A DNA stretch of 64,000 nucleotides from Kribbella sp. NBC_00382. Its GTDB lineage: Bacteria > Actinomycetota > Actinomycetes > Propionibacteriales > Kribbellaceae. Both the position numbers and the translations under genes were made by a program. The DNA lies in assembly GCF_036067295.1 (NCBI RefSeq), contig NZ_CP107954.1:372001-436000 (forward strand), read 5' to 3'. Within the stretch, counting starts at the first letter, position 1. Every line of letters begins with the position of its first letter. Of this stretch, positions 40,793 to 50,061 are shown one piece after another. The notes under the pieces were generated by a model that had not been told where the DNA came from, did no database searches, and was given only the letters and a program-made list of their open reading frames with translations.

Positions 40793-41209
40793 TCAACGCG
40801 TCGGACCGCTGCATTCCGATCCTTTGCAGGTGATCAGCGCACCGCCCGCGCCCGGAGCCAGCGACCGCTGTTCGCCACAGTCACAGCTCTTCCTGTCCCC
40901 GTCCGGGGGCCGCAGCGAGAGCACGGTCTGGTAGGTGTCGGTGACCTTGCTTCCGCGATAGACCAGCAGCTTCACCAGAGTGGGCTCGTCGACGGGCTGC
41001 CTGACCGGCACCGAGGGGAGGCCATCCGCGATCGGGCGAACCTCGCTGCAGCCGAAGCCGACGCAGACCTGGAAAGCAGTGCTGCCCGTCCTGAGGGAGC
41101 TCAGATAGATCTCCAACTGACTGCCGCCGCACGGGCCACAAGATATGCGGTTGTCGCAGGCGGTGACGGCGAGAGTCAGGGCTATCAGTCCGAGCAGCTT
41201 GCGGGGCAT
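40793..41209 (-). CDS. Cys-rich lipoprotein of unknown function (tandem copy 2)
   Basis: The 138-residue paralogue of the downstream gene has signal MPRKLLGLIALTLAVTACDN (Cys 18), RISCGPCG, CVGFGC, KLLVYRGSKVTDTYQ and CDCGE in the same order, and a diverged C-terminal tail with two additional Cys. Six conserved cysteines suggest disulfides outside the cell. It follows the histidine phosphatase stop by 16 bp upstream on the same strand and may be co-transcribed with it. Confidence 0.7.
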   Translation of the reverse strand: MPRKLLGLIALTLAVTACDNRISCGPCGGSQLEIYLSSLRTGSTAFQVCVGFGCSEVRPIADGLPSVPVRQPVDEPTLVKLLVYRGSKVTDTYQTVLSLRPPDGDRKSCDCGEQRSLAPGAGGALITCKGSECSGPTR

Positions 41210-41225
41210 GGCTTCAGTGTGGGCG

Positions 41226-41813
41226 TCAGGCGTTCCACTGGTGGATGGCCGGCGAGCCTCTTTCCCAGCCGAGGATGGAGATGGTGGCCGTGTTGAGGAC
41301 GAAGTGGCGGCCTTCGGTGACTTCCAGTTCCAGCCAGCGCGCGGTCAGGGCCCGGAGGGCGTGGGAATGACCGAAGACCAGGACGTCGCCATCGACCGCG
41401 GCGATGCGGGCATTGACCCGGTCCAGGCGGGCTGAGACCTGCGCGGGGGTTTCGCCGTTGGGCACCGGATCATCCCAGACTGTCCAGCCAGGGACCGTCT
41501 TGCGGATCTGCGCGGTGGTGATGCCTTCGTAGTCGCCGTAATCCCACTCGACCAGGTCGTCGTCGACCTCGGCCTTCGGGAAGCCTGCGAGCTCCGCCGT
41601 ACGCCGGGCCCGCTGGCGCGGGCTGGTGAGGACGAGGTCGAAGTCGTGGCCGGCCAGCCGCTCGGTCAGCGAGGCCGCGATCCGCTCGCCCTCCTCGGTC
41701 AGCGGAAGGTCGGTCGTCGACGTGTGCCGGCCCGACTTGCTCCACTCGGTCTCACCGTGCCGAACCAGCCAGAGCCGGTCCTTCCGCTCCGCTGACTCTG
41801 CGTGTGTGCTCAC
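41226..41813 (-). CDS. Histidine phosphatase (phosphoglycerate mutase-like)
   Basis: The 195-residue branch-1 histidine phosphatase has the catalytic RHGE (18-21) in WLVRHGETEW, the TSPRQRARRTAE second Arg, Glu in EWDYGDYEG and the second His in FGHSHALRAL. Substrate (sugar phosphate, nucleotide or phosphoprotein) not determinable. GTG 41813 is chosen; TATGTT (minus strand) lies just upstream, so the message may be leaderless. Divergent from lacI and close to its operator. Confidence 0.83.
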   Translation of the reverse strand: MSTHAESAERKDRLWLVRHGETEWSKSGRHTSTTDLPLTEEGERIAASLTERLAGHDFDLVLTSPRQRARRTAELAGFPKAEVDDDLVEWDYGDYEGITTAQIRKTVPGWTVWDDPVPNGETPAQVSARLDRVNARIAAVDGDVLVFGHSHALRALTARWLELEVTEGRHFVLNTATISILGWERGSPAIHQWNA

Positions 41814-41893
41814 CGGAACATAGTCGCAGAACCGCGATCCACCCACCGCGAGCCCTTGACCAACAGCACCGAACCAGGGCAAGGTCGGAAACT

Positions 41894-41907
41894 GTAAGCG
41901 CTTCCAC
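41894..41907. promoter_or_regulatory. LacI/CcpA-type operator (cre-like)
   Basis: TGTAAGCGCTTCCA matches the LacI-family consensus TGWAARCGYTWNCA at every position. It is 34 bp before the LacI start and 81 bp before the phosphatase start, where it could control both. Confidence 0.7.
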
Positions 41908-41940
41908 TTTGCCGTACGACCGACGTGAGGAGACCGACGG

Positions 41941-42984
41941 ATGGCGTCCGGACCGACCGCCAAGCCGGCCACGATCTACGACGTCGCGGCGCTGGCGAAG
42001 CTGTCGATCGCGACCGTTTCGCGTGTCCTGCAAGGGACCGGGCCGGTATCGGCGAAGGCGAGGGCCCGGGTCGACCAGGCGGCGCACGAGCTGAACTACG
42101 TGCCACTGCGAGCCGCCCGAAGTCTCGCGGTGCAACGTCATGAGGCGCACGGGCTCGTGCTGCCCGACCTGGCCGGCCCGTTCTACGGCGATCTGCTGAT
42201 GGGGTACGAGCGCTGGGCCGGCGAACACGGCCAGAGCGTCATCCTGACCGTCACCCACGGCAACCCGGATCCCCTGCGAAGCCTGCGGGACCTCGCCGGA
42301 CGCGTGGATGGAATAGTTGTGCACGGCAACGCGCTCGACCGGCCGGCGGTACAGGATCTGCGGCGGGCCAACGTACCGATCGTGCTGGCCGCCCATCCGC
42401 CCGTCACCGGCTGCGATTCGGTTCGCACCGAGAGCGCCTCCAGCGCAGAGCAACTGACCAGCCGGTTGCTCGATCACGGGCGGAAGCAGTTGCTGTTCGT
42501 CGGCGATCCGGCCAGCTCGTATGACGTGTCCGAGCGGTACGCCGGCTTCTCGGCGGCCCTGCGCGCCCACGGGCTGGAGGTGCCGAAGCCGGAGCAGATG
42601 CCGTTGACGGAGGAGGCCGGAGCGGCCTTCGCCACAACGTTGCTGGCCGCAACGGGTAGCCGGGTCGACGGATTGGTGTGCGCCAACGACGAGTTGGCGT
42701 TGGCGATTCTCAAGACTCTGGGCGACGGGGGCGTCGCCGTACCGGGCGAGGTTGTCGTGACGGGGTGGGACGACGTGATGGCGGCTCGGTACGTGTCGCC
42801 GGGGTTGACGACCGTACGGCAGCCGATGGCTGAACTGGGGCGGTTGGCGGCTCAGCGGTTGCACGAGCGGATCACTGGGGAGCGGACGCGCGCGCGGAAC
42901 GACGTACTGCTGACTGAACTTGTGCTGCGGGGCAGCTGCGGCACAGGACCGGGGGAAACACAGGCAACACGATCAACCGGTTGA
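41941..42984 (+). CDS. LacI-family transcriptional regulator
   Basis: The 347-residue protein has its HTH at about residues 11-55 (TIYDVAALAKLSIATVSRVL, then ELNYVPLRAARSLA with the hinge helix), followed by a periplasmic-binding-type sugar domain (GLVLPDLAGPFYGDLLMGYE, VDGLVCANDELALAIL, VTGWDDVMAARYVSPGLTTV). Normal length. It stands directly before the sugar ABC genes (13-bp gap) and carries two operator-like palindromes, before its start and at its stop, so it is the local repressor. Confidence 0.9.
   Translation: MASGPTAKPATIYDVAALAKLSIATVSRVLQGTGPVSAKARARVDQAAHELNYVPLRAARSLAVQRHEAHGLVLPDLAGPFYGDLLMGYERWAGEHGQSVILTVTHGNPDPLRSLRDLAGRVDGIVVHGNALDRPAVQDLRRANVPIVLAAHPPVTGCDSVRTESASSAEQLTSRLLDHGRKQLLFVGDPASSYDVSERYAGFSAALRAHGLEVPKPEQMPLTEEAGAAFATTLLAATGSRVDGLVCANDELALAILKTLGDGGVAVPGEVVVTGWDDVMAARYVSPGLTTVRQPMAELGRLAAQRLHERITGERTRARNDVLLTELVLRGSCGTGPGETQATRSTG
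42973..42984. promoter_or_regulatory. Palindrome TCAACCGGTTGA at the lacI stop codon
   Basis: Perfect 12-bp palindrome whose last three bases are the lacI stop, just upstream of the GAGGAG site of the binding-protein gene. The central CG is typical of LacI-family operators, so it may be a second site controlling the transport genes. Confidence 0.5.
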
Positions 42985-42997
42985 GGAGAAACAACTG

Positions 42998-44290
42998 ATG
43001 TTCACCCACACCACCCGCCGCCGACTGGTGATCGGCGGTGCGGCACTGACCGCGACCGCGCTGGCACTGACGGGCTGTGGTCGCTCCGCGGACAGCGGCG
43101 ATTCGGCGCCCAAGGCAACGACGAGCATCGGCGACGGTCCCGCCACCGGCGAGCTGTCCGTGTGGGCGATGGGCACCGAGGGTGAGAACCTGCCCAAGCT
43201 GACCGCCGCCTTCGAACAGGCCAACCCGGGCGTCAAGGTGAAGGTCACCCCGATCCCGTGGGACGCCGCGCACAGCAAGTTCACCACCGCGATCACCGCG
43301 CAGACGGTGCCGGACGCCGCGATGGTCGGCACCACCTGGATGGGTGAGTTCGCCGACCTCGACGCGCTCGACCCGACCCCGGCCAGCATCGACACGAGCG
43401 GCTTCTTCGAGGGCGCCAACGAGACCACCAAGGTCGGCGAAACCAGCTACGGCGTGCCCTGGTACGTCGAGACGCGGCTGGTCTACTACCGCAAGGATCT
43501 CGCCGCCAAGGCCGGCATCACCACTCCCCCGACCGACTGGGACGGGCTCAAGGCGATGGCCAAGGCGATGAAGGAGAAGGCGGGCGCGAAGTACGGGATC
43601 AACCTGCAGCCTGGTGGTACCGGGTCGTGGCAGACCGTGATGCCGTTCGCGTGGTCGGCGGGTGCGGCCATCACCGGGGACGACCAGAAGGAGTTCACCT
43701 TCGACACCCCGGAGATGCAGGAGGGGCTCAAGTACTACCAGAGCTTCTTCACCGACAAGCTGGCCGGGACCGACCTGCCGCCGAACCAGACCGAGGCGCA
43801 GTTCGTCAGCGGCCAGGTGCCGATGTTCATCTCCGGTCCGTGGATGGCGGGCTCGGTCGCCAAGCTCGGTGGCGAGAAGATCAAGCCGAACATCGGTGTC
43901 TTCCAGCTGCCGAAGAACAAGACCGCGACGTCGTTCGTCGGTGGTAGCAACTTCGTCGTCTTCAAGAACAGCAAGAACAAGGACAGCGCCTGGAAGCTGG
44001 TGAAGTGGCTGTCCGATGCCAAGACGCAGGCGCAGTGGTTCAAGTTGTCGACCGATCTGCCGGCCGTGAAGAGCGCGTGGGAGGACCCGAGCATCGCGAG
44101 CGATCCGTTGCTGCCGGTGTTCGGCAAGCAGCTCGAGGACGCCAAGGCGCCGCCGGCGATCGTGAACTGGGAGCAGGTCGCCACCGCGTTCGACGCCGAG
44201 GTGGAGAAGATGGCCAAGTCCGGCCAGTCCCCCGCCGACACCGCGAAGGCGATCCAGACCAAGGCCGCGTCGATCGGCACCGGTAGCTGA
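42998..44290 (+). CDS. Sugar ABC transporter substrate-binding lipoprotein
   Basis: The 430-residue cluster-B-type (MalE-like) extracellular solute-binding protein has lipobox LTGC (Cys 27) after a TTRRRLVIGG n-region. Core motifs: GELSVWAMGTEGENLPKL, PDAAMVGTTWMGEF, GVPWYVETRLVYYRKDL and GQVPMFISGPWM. Binds an oligosaccharide or glycoside outside the membrane and delivers it to the two permeases. ATG 42998 follows GAGGAG. The importing ATPase is not in the cluster; actinobacteria often use a shared MsiK-type ATPase (inference). Confidence 0.9.
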   Translation: MFTHTTRRRLVIGGAALTATALALTGCGRSADSGDSAPKATTSIGDGPATGELSVWAMGTEGENLPKLTAAFEQANPGVKVKVTPIPWDAAHSKFTTAITAQTVPDAAMVGTTWMGEFADLDALDPTPASIDTSGFFEGANETTKVGETSYGVPWYVETRLVYYRKDLAAKAGITTPPTDWDGLKAMAKAMKEKAGAKYGINLQPGGTGSWQTVMPFAWSAGAAITGDDQKEFTFDTPEMQEGLKYYQSFFTDKLAGTDLPPNQTEAQFVSGQVPMFISGPWMAGSVAKLGGEKIKPNIGVFQLPKNKTATSFVGGSNFVVFKNSKNKDSAWKLVKWLSDAKTQAQWFKLSTDLPAVKSAWEDPSIASDPLLPVFGKQLEDAKAPPAIVNWEQVATAFDAEVEKMAKSGQSPADTAKAIQTKAASIGTGS

Positions 44291-44296
44291 TCGACG

Positions 44297-45250
44297 ATGA
44301 GTTCAGCAACGCTGCAAGCTCCTGAAGTACCGCAACGAAAGAGCTCTGGACCGGCGGCGCGCTCGCGCCGGTCCGGAGCGCGGGGCCGGCAGACGGCGGC
44401 TGCGTGGATTCTGACGTTGCCGTTCGTCGTGCTCTTCCTCGCTTTCACCGCCGGACCTGTGCTCGGGTCGCTCGGGATGAGCTTCACCGATCTCAAGCAG
44501 CGCGATCTGCGGACGCCGTTCGCGGTGAACGGGGTTGGGTTCAGCAACTACGTCAAGGCTTTGCAGGATGAGACGTTTCGTAAGGCTGCACTCAACACGG
44601 CGTACTTCGTGTTGGTGGGTGTGCCGTTGACGCTGGCGCTCGCGCTGGCGGCGGCGGTCCTGCTGGATCGTGGCGTCAAGCGGTTCCAGAGTCTGTTCAA
44701 GGTGGCTTACTACCTGCCGGTGATCACCTCGATCGTCGCGATCGCGGTGATCTGGCGGTTCGTGCTGGCGCCGGAGTCCGGGCTGCTCAACACGGTGCTG
44801 TCCTGGGTCGGGATCGACGGGCCGAACTGGCTCGCGTCGAAGACCTGGGCGATGCCGTCGCTGATCATGATGGCCGTCTGGCGCAACTTCGGTTCCGCGA
44901 TGATCATCTTCCTGGCCGGCCTGCAGGGCATCCCGGCCACCGTCGAGGAGGCCGGCCAGCTCGACGGTGCGGGCTCCTGGCAACGGTTCCGGTACCTGAT
45001 CGTGCCGTTGCTCAGGCCAACGATCCTGTTCACCAGCGTGACCACCGGGATCGGCTACCTGCAGTTCTTCGAGGAGCCTTTCGTGATGACCCAGGGCGGT
45101 CCGCTCAACAGCACCGTGAGTGTGTCGATGTACACCTACCAGCAGTTCGGCTTCGGCAACTACGGCGTCGCGACCGCGATGAGCTACATCCTGTTCGTCG
45201 TGATCGCCGTGATCACCTTCATCCAGTTCCGGCTGCTGAGGGAGAAGTGA
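44297..45250 (+). CDS. Sugar ABC transporter permease (MalF-like)
   Basis: The 317-residue protein has a basic cytosolic N-terminus of about 35 residues, then six predicted helices. The EAA loop EEAGQLDGAGSWQRFRYLIV meets the ATPase. The N-terminal AWILTLPFVVLFLAFTAGPV is typical of the first helix. 6 bp after the binding-protein gene; its stop shares bases with the next start (TGATG). Confidence 0.9.
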   Translation: MSSATLQAPEVPQRKSSGPAARSRRSGARGRQTAAAWILTLPFVVLFLAFTAGPVLGSLGMSFTDLKQRDLRTPFAVNGVGFSNYVKALQDETFRKAALNTAYFVLVGVPLTLALALAAAVLLDRGVKRFQSLFKVAYYLPVITSIVAIAVIWRFVLAPESGLLNTVLSWVGIDGPNWLASKTWAMPSLIMMAVWRNFGSAMIIFLAGLQGIPATVEEAGQLDGAGSWQRFRYLIVPLLRPTILFTSVTTGIGYLQFFEEPFVMTQGGPLNSTVSVSMYTYQQFGFGNYGVATAMSYILFVVIAVITFIQFRLLREK

Positions 45251-46062
45251 TGAGACGCACCTGGTGGATCTACCTGATCGCGGTCCTCGGACTGATCGCG
45301 GTGGCCGCGCCGTTCGTCTGGATGCTGCTCGGCAGCTTCAAGACCCAGGGCGAACTGCTCCGGGTCCCGCCGACCTGGTTGCCCGAGGCACCGACCACGC
45401 AGAACTACGACGACCTGTTCAGCAAGGCGAACTTCCCCCGGTACTTCCTCAACTCCACGATCGTCGCGCTCGCCGTGACGGCCGGCAACCTGTTGTTCTG
45501 CTCGATGGTCGGCTACGCCCTGGCGAAGCTGAACTTCCACGGCCGGAACGCGCTGTTCGTCGTCGTGCTCGGCACCCTGATGATCCCGGGCGTGGTCACC
45601 TTCGTACCGCTGTTCGTGCTCGTCACCAACGCCGGGCTGGCGAACAGCTACCCCGGCCTGATCCTGCCGTTCCTGGTCTCGCCGTTCGGCGTGTTCCTGA
45701 TGCGGCAGTTCTTCCAGGGCCTGCCCGACGACCTGATGGACGCCGCCCGGGTGGACGGCAGCAGCGAGCTCGGCATCTTCGCCCGGATCATGCTCCCGTT
45801 GACCAGGCCCGCCCTGGCCACCCTCGGGATCCTCACCTTCCTCGGTTCCTGGAACAACTTCCTCTGGCCGCTCGTGGTGGCCCAGACCGAAGAGAAGTAC
45901 ACCCTGCCGGTCGCGCTGGCGCTGTACTCGACCGGACAGAACGCGCAGAACTTCGGCCTGCTGATGGCCGGCGCGGTCGTCGTCGTACTCCCCGTACTGG
46001 TGATCTTCCTGGCCTTCCAGCGCCACGTCACCAAGGGCATCGCCATCACCGGCATCAAATAA
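45250..46062 (+). CDS. Sugar ABC transporter permease (MalG-like)
   Basis: The 270-residue protein has six helices and an EAA-loop segment MDAARVDGSSELGIFARIML. PFVWMLLGSFKTQGEL follows the first helix, as in MalG-type permeases, and the C-terminus HVTKGIAITGIK is the usual family end. ATG 45250 overlaps the previous stop by one base; GTG 45247 is an alternative. Forms the channel with the MalF-like subunit. Confidence 0.9.
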   Translation: MRRTWWIYLIAVLGLIAVAAPFVWMLLGSFKTQGELLRVPPTWLPEAPTTQNYDDLFSKANFPRYFLNSTIVALAVTAGNLLFCSMVGYALAKLNFHGRNALFVVVLGTLMIPGVVTFVPLFVLVTNAGLANSYPGLILPFLVSPFGVFLMRQFFQGLPDDLMDAARVDGSSELGIFARIMLPLTRPALATLGILTFLGSWNNFLWPLVVAQTEEKYTLPVALALYSTGQNAQNFGLLMAGAVVVVLPVLVIFLAFQRHVTKGIAITGIK

Positions 46063-46077
46063 TCTCTGGAGGCTCGG

Positions 46078-47670
46078 ATGACCGCCAACATCGGCCGACG
46101 CACGTTGCTAGCAGCAACAACCACCGCCGCCATCGCCGGATCCACCGGCATCACGACCAGCTCGTACGCCGGTACGCCGGCAGCTCTAGATCCTGGAAAA
46201 CTATTGCGCGGCAACTGGCAGCCAAGTCGCCACGACCGTGCACTGGTCGGGCGCTGGGCCAGGGACACCTGGCGCAGCCTGGTCGCGATGACCGACGAGA
46301 AGACCGGCCTGCCTGCCGACAACATCGGGGACTCGGTGACGAGCCCGGTGCGCAGCAAGTACACGTCGCCGACCAACATCGGCGGCTACCTGTGGAGCGT
46401 CGTCGTCGCTCGCCACCTCGGCATCATCTCGCCGCAGGAGTCGCTCCGCCGGATCACCCAGACGCTCACCACCATGAAGAACGCCGACCACCACGAGCCC
46501 AGCGGCATGTTCTTCAACTGGTACGACGAATCGACCGGCGAGGTCCGCTACGTCGACCCGGACGGCACGAAGCCGATCACGCCGTTCGTGTCGAGCGTCG
46601 ACAACGGCTGGTTCGCCTGCGCGCTGATGGTGGTCCGCAACGCCGAGCCGCGCGCCCGGGCCCTCGCGGACTCCCTGCTGGACAAGATGAACTTCGCCTA
46701 CTACTACAACCCAGCGGCCCGCCCGGGCGGACTGATGCGCGGCGGCTTCTTCGAGACGCCGCCGCCGGATGAAGAGACCGACAAGGGCAACCACGCCGGT
46801 ACCGGTCCGGACGTGTACTACCGCAAGTTCCACTACGACACCCTCAACACTGAGGCACGGATCGCGGGGTACGTCGGGTTCGTACTCGGCCAGGTGCCGC
46901 ACACCCAGTACTTCGCGACGTACCGGACCTTCCCGGAGAGCTGCGACTGGTCGTGGGTGGAGCAGCAGCCGGTCGGCGTGCACCGCACGTATCTCGGGCT
47001 CGACGTCTTCGAGGGCACCTACTCCTATCGCGGGATGCGGCTCGTCCCGTCGTGGGGCGGCGACCTGTTCGAGTCGTTGATGCCTGACCTGTTCGTGCCG
47101 GAGTCGACCTGGGCGCCGCGCAGTTGGGGGGTCAACCACCCGCTCACCGTCCGGGCGCAGATCGAGCACGGGCTCGACGAGGCGAAGTACGGGTACTGGG
47201 GCTTCTCCCCCGCGTCGAACCCGAAGGGCGGCTACTCCGTCTACGGTGTCGAGCCGATCGGGATGGATCCGGGCGGCTACCCGTCCGACCTCGAGGGCAC
47301 CAACTTCGACAGCGGATTCGGGGACTGTCGCGCGGGGGTCAACCCGAACCCGACGTACGGCGATGGCGTGGTCACCCCGCATGCGGCGTTCCTGGCGATG
47401 TCGTACGCGCCGCGGCAGGCGATCGAGAACCTGAGCAAGATCGAGCGCAACCTGCATGCCTACGGCAAGGGCGGGTTCTACGACTCGGTGGCAGTGAAGT
47501 CGGGGCTGATCGCCAAGCGCTATCTGGCGCTCGACCAGGCGATGGTGATGGGTGCCATCGGCAACGTGTTCGGCAACAACCTGATCCGGCGCAACTTCGC
47601 CGACCGGCGGGCCGAGCGCGGGATCCGGCCACTGATCGCGATGGAGCAGTTCGGGTCCGGCATCGAGTGA
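46078..47670 (+). CDS. Exported glucoamylase-like (PF10091-type) glycosidase
   Basis: The 530-residue protein has a possible Tat signal (NIGRRTLLAATTTAA). The catalytic (alpha/alpha)6 part shows TNIGGYLWSVVVARHLG, VDNGWFACALMVVR, FHYDTLNTEARIAGYVGF and the late YGYWGFSPASNPKGGYSVYG plus VVTPHAAFLAM. This pattern is that of glycoamylase-domain proteins, a group that includes GH144 beta-1,2-glucanases; I cannot fix the linkage. Fifth gene of the LacI locus, 15 bp after the permease. Confidence 0.8.
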   Translation: MTANIGRRTLLAATTTAAIAGSTGITTSSYAGTPAALDPGKLLRGNWQPSRHDRALVGRWARDTWRSLVAMTDEKTGLPADNIGDSVTSPVRSKYTSPTNIGGYLWSVVVARHLGIISPQESLRRITQTLTTMKNADHHEPSGMFFNWYDESTGEVRYVDPDGTKPITPFVSSVDNGWFACALMVVRNAEPRARALADSLLDKMNFAYYYNPAARPGGLMRGGFFETPPPDEETDKGNHAGTGPDVYYRKFHYDTLNTEARIAGYVGFVLGQVPHTQYFATYRTFPESCDWSWVEQQPVGVHRTYLGLDVFEGTYSYRGMRLVPSWGGDLFESLMPDLFVPESTWAPRSWGVNHPLTVRAQIEHGLDEAKYGYWGFSPASNPKGGYSVYGVEPIGMDPGGYPSDLEGTNFDSGFGDCRAGVNPNPTYGDGVVTPHAAFLAMSYAPRQAIENLSKIERNLHAYGKGGFYDSVAVKSGLIAKRYLALDQAMVMGAIGNVFGNNLIRRNFADRRAERGIRPLIAMEQFGSGIE

Positions 47671-47684
47671 CGGGGAGCGGCCGT

Positions 47685-49496
47685 ATGCAGAGCAACGCAA
47701 AAGCTGACTGGGACGAGCGGATCGCGGTCCGCAGTGACACAGACGGTACTTTGGAACTGCCGGAGCTGGAGCCGCCGAAGTGGGTGACCGCTGTCGGCGG
47801 GGTCGGGCAGGTGACGATCGACTGGGCGACGGTGGCAGGCGCGGTCGGATACGTCATCATGCGCGGGACCGGTTCGCAGGAGCTCGAACCGGTCGACCAC
47901 CACAGCGGTGACCTCTTGTCGGTACCGTCGCCGCCGTACGTCGATACGACCTGCACTCCCGGTACGGCCTACAGGTACGCGGTGGCGAGTGTGCCGGAGG
48001 TGACTGTGCACGGCCGGCCGGGCGCAACGGTCGAAGCGACTCCATTGATTGCTGATGGCAACCCGCCGGTCGTGCACCTGACGGTCGATGCCGTTGCCGA
48101 GGGCACCGAGTTGCAGCGGCCGTGGGTGCCGATGATCGGAAGTGAACGACTCAGTCAGTTGCTCTGCAAGGACCTCACCGGTGGGCGGGAGATCGGCGGC
48201 GAACTCGAGGACGCCCTGCGCCGGATGCGCGACGAGATCGGGGTGCGGACCGTTCGGGCGCATGCGATCTTCCATGACGACACCCATGTGTTCGGTGCTG
48301 AGGGCTACGACTTCAGTGTCGTGGACGCGATCTACGACAAGCTGCTCGGGATGGGGCTGCGGCCGGTGGTGGAGCTCGGGTTCATGCCTCGGGAGCTCGC
48401 CTCGGATCCGTCGAAGACGGTCTTCGAGTACGGCGCGATCATCTCGCCGCCCAGGTCGTACGAGGAGTGGTACGACCTGGTGCGCGCGCTGGTCGGGCAT
48501 CTCGTGGAGCGGTACGGGCTGGACGAAGTACTGAGCTGGGACTTCGAGGTGTGGAACGAGGCGAACCTCGAGGTCTTCTGGTCCGGCACCAAGGCCGAAT
48601 GGATGCACCTGTACGACGTGAGCGCGGCTGCGGTGAAGTCTGTGGACGAGCGACTGGCCGTTGGTGGGCCGTCGTCGGCGGCTGCTGGGTGGGTTGATGA
48701 TCTGCTCGCCCACTGTGCCGAGAGTGGTTCTCCGGTGGATTTCGTGACGACGCATACGTACGGGAGCCCGCCGCTCGATGTGCAGGCGTCGCTCGATCGG
48801 CATGGGTTCAGTGAGGCGCGGATTCTGTGGACCGAGTGGGGGGTGACGCCGCGGCACTTCAACCCGATCAATGACTCGGTGTTCTCTGGGGTGTTCCTGC
48901 TGCGCGGGATGCGGTCGGCTGCCGGGCGGGTGGAGGCGCTGTCGTACTGGGTCGCGTCGGACCACTTCGAGGAGCTGGGGCGGCCGCCGCGGTTCCTGCA
49001 TGGTGGGTTCGGGTTGCAGACCGTCGGTGGGCTGGCGAAGCCGCGGTTCCATGCCATGTCGTTGCTGAGCCGGCTCGGGCCGGCTGAGCTGCCGGTTGCC
49101 TTCGAGGGTGATGGTGGCGGGAGCCTGGTGGAGGCGTGGGCTTCTAGGGATCGCGACCGGATCGCCGTACTGGTGTGGAACCTGACACTCGACCAGTCGA
49201 AGGCGGAGGGCGCGGCGGAGCTGACCCGCGAGGTCACGCTGTCGTTCCCCGGCGTCGACCCGAGCTGGCAAGTAAGCGCCACCTGGCTGGCACCCGGCGT
49301 CGGCGCTGGCTCAGGAGATCTGGCGGCTGAGGCAGCTGCGCTCGGAGTCGGCGAGTGGCCGACCGACGAGCAATGGGTCCAGCTCGCCGAGCGCAGTCAG
49401 CTCCGAACGGCACCGGTGGAACGCACCGGCGAGGATCTCACCATCGCTCTGCAGATGCCTTCGGCAGTCCTGATCGAACTCCGCCCGGCAGTCTGA
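47685..49496 (+). CDS. GH39-family glycosidase with N-terminal FN3-like domain
   Basis: The 603-residue protein has an FN3-like module (about 30-125; PPKWVTAVGGVGQVTIDWAT) before a GH39 barrel. Acid/base Glu 292 is in VWNEANLEVFW and nucleophile Glu 384 in ILWTEWGVTPR. A beta-sandwich C-terminus follows. GH39 enzymes are beta-xylosidases, alpha-iduronidases or related; substrate open. No signal peptide, so it probably acts inside on imported glycoside. ATG 47685 with GGGGAG upstream. Last gene of the operon. Confidence 0.85.
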   Translation: MQSNAKADWDERIAVRSDTDGTLELPELEPPKWVTAVGGVGQVTIDWATVAGAVGYVIMRGTGSQELEPVDHHSGDLLSVPSPPYVDTTCTPGTAYRYAVASVPEVTVHGRPGATVEATPLIADGNPPVVHLTVDAVAEGTELQRPWVPMIGSERLSQLLCKDLTGGREIGGELEDALRRMRDEIGVRTVRAHAIFHDDTHVFGAEGYDFSVVDAIYDKLLGMGLRPVVELGFMPRELASDPSKTVFEYGAIISPPRSYEEWYDLVRALVGHLVERYGLDEVLSWDFEVWNEANLEVFWSGTKAEWMHLYDVSAAAVKSVDERLAVGGPSSAAAGWVDDLLAHCAESGSPVDFVTTHTYGSPPLDVQASLDRHGFSEARILWTEWGVTPRHFNPINDSVFSGVFLLRGMRSAAGRVEALSYWVASDHFEELGRPPRFLHGGFGLQTVGGLAKPRFHAMSLLSRLGPAELPVAFEGDGGGSLVEAWASRDRDRIAVLVWNLTLDQSKAEGAAELTREVTLSFPGVDPSWQVSATWLAPGVGAGSGDLAAEAAALGVGEWPTDEQWVQLAERSQLRTAPVERTGEDLTIALQMPSAVLIELRPAV

Positions 49497-49505
49497 CCCG
49501 ACTAC

Positions 49506-49540
49506 TCCGCCCGCTCGCCGCTCCGCGGCGAGCGGGCGGA
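49506..49540. terminator. Perfect 16-bp stem terminator at the end of the sugar operon
   Basis: Arms 49506-49521 and 49525-49540 are exact reverse complements around a 3-base loop. Lies between the convergent GH39 and MaoC genes and can stop both. Confidence 0.85.
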
Positions 49541-49557
49541 GGTAAAGCGGGGGGCGC

Positions 49558-50061
49558 TCAAGCGCTTGGGGTGGGGCGGCCGGGTTGTTCGCCGCCTCGT
49601 GCCTCGAGGTAGGAGTTCTTCGGGACCATCACCTTGCGAGTGAAGAGGCAGACGACTGTGCCGTCCTGTTTGTAGCCCTTGGTTTGGACCTGGACGATGC
49701 CGCGGTCGTCCTTGGAGGTGGATTCCCACTTGTCCAGGACGACGGTCTCGCCGTAGATGGTGTCGCCGTGGAAGGTCGGGGCGACGTGCCGCAGGGACTC
49801 GATCTCCAGGTTGGCGATCGCCTTGCCGCTCACGTCCGGGACCGACATGCCGAGCAGGATCGAGTAGATGTAGTTGCCAACCACAACGTTCTTGCCGAAT
49901 TGGGTGGTCTGCTCGGCGTAGTTGGCGTCCAGGTGCAGCGGATGGTGGTTCATCGTGAGCAGGCAGAACAGATGGTCGTCGGACTCGGTGACCGTCTTAC
50001 CGGGCCAGTGCTTGTAGACCGCGCCGACCTCGAACTCCTCGTAACTGCGACCGAACTGCAT
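49558..50061 (-). CDS. MaoC-family enoyl-CoA-type hydratase
   Basis: The 167-residue single hot-dog domain has the MaoC hydratase motif: TESDDHLFCLLTMNHHPLHL places Asp and His, followed by DANYAE. The rest (GNYIYSILLGMSVPDVSG) matches the group near Rv2499c, linked in mycobacteria to branched-chain acyl-CoA breakdown with a CitE-like lyase and an acyl-CoA dehydrogenase; relatives of both are elsewhere in this window (57927, 54182). Substrate not proven. Confidence 0.85.
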   Translation of the reverse strand: MQFGRSYEEFEVGAVYKHWPGKTVTESDDHLFCLLTMNHHPLHLDANYAEQTTQFGKNVVVGNYIYSILLGMSVPDVSGKAIANLEIESLRHVAPTFHGDTIYGETVVLDKWESTSKDDRGIVQVQTKGYKQDGTVVCLFTRKVMVPKNSYLEARGGEQPGRPTPSA

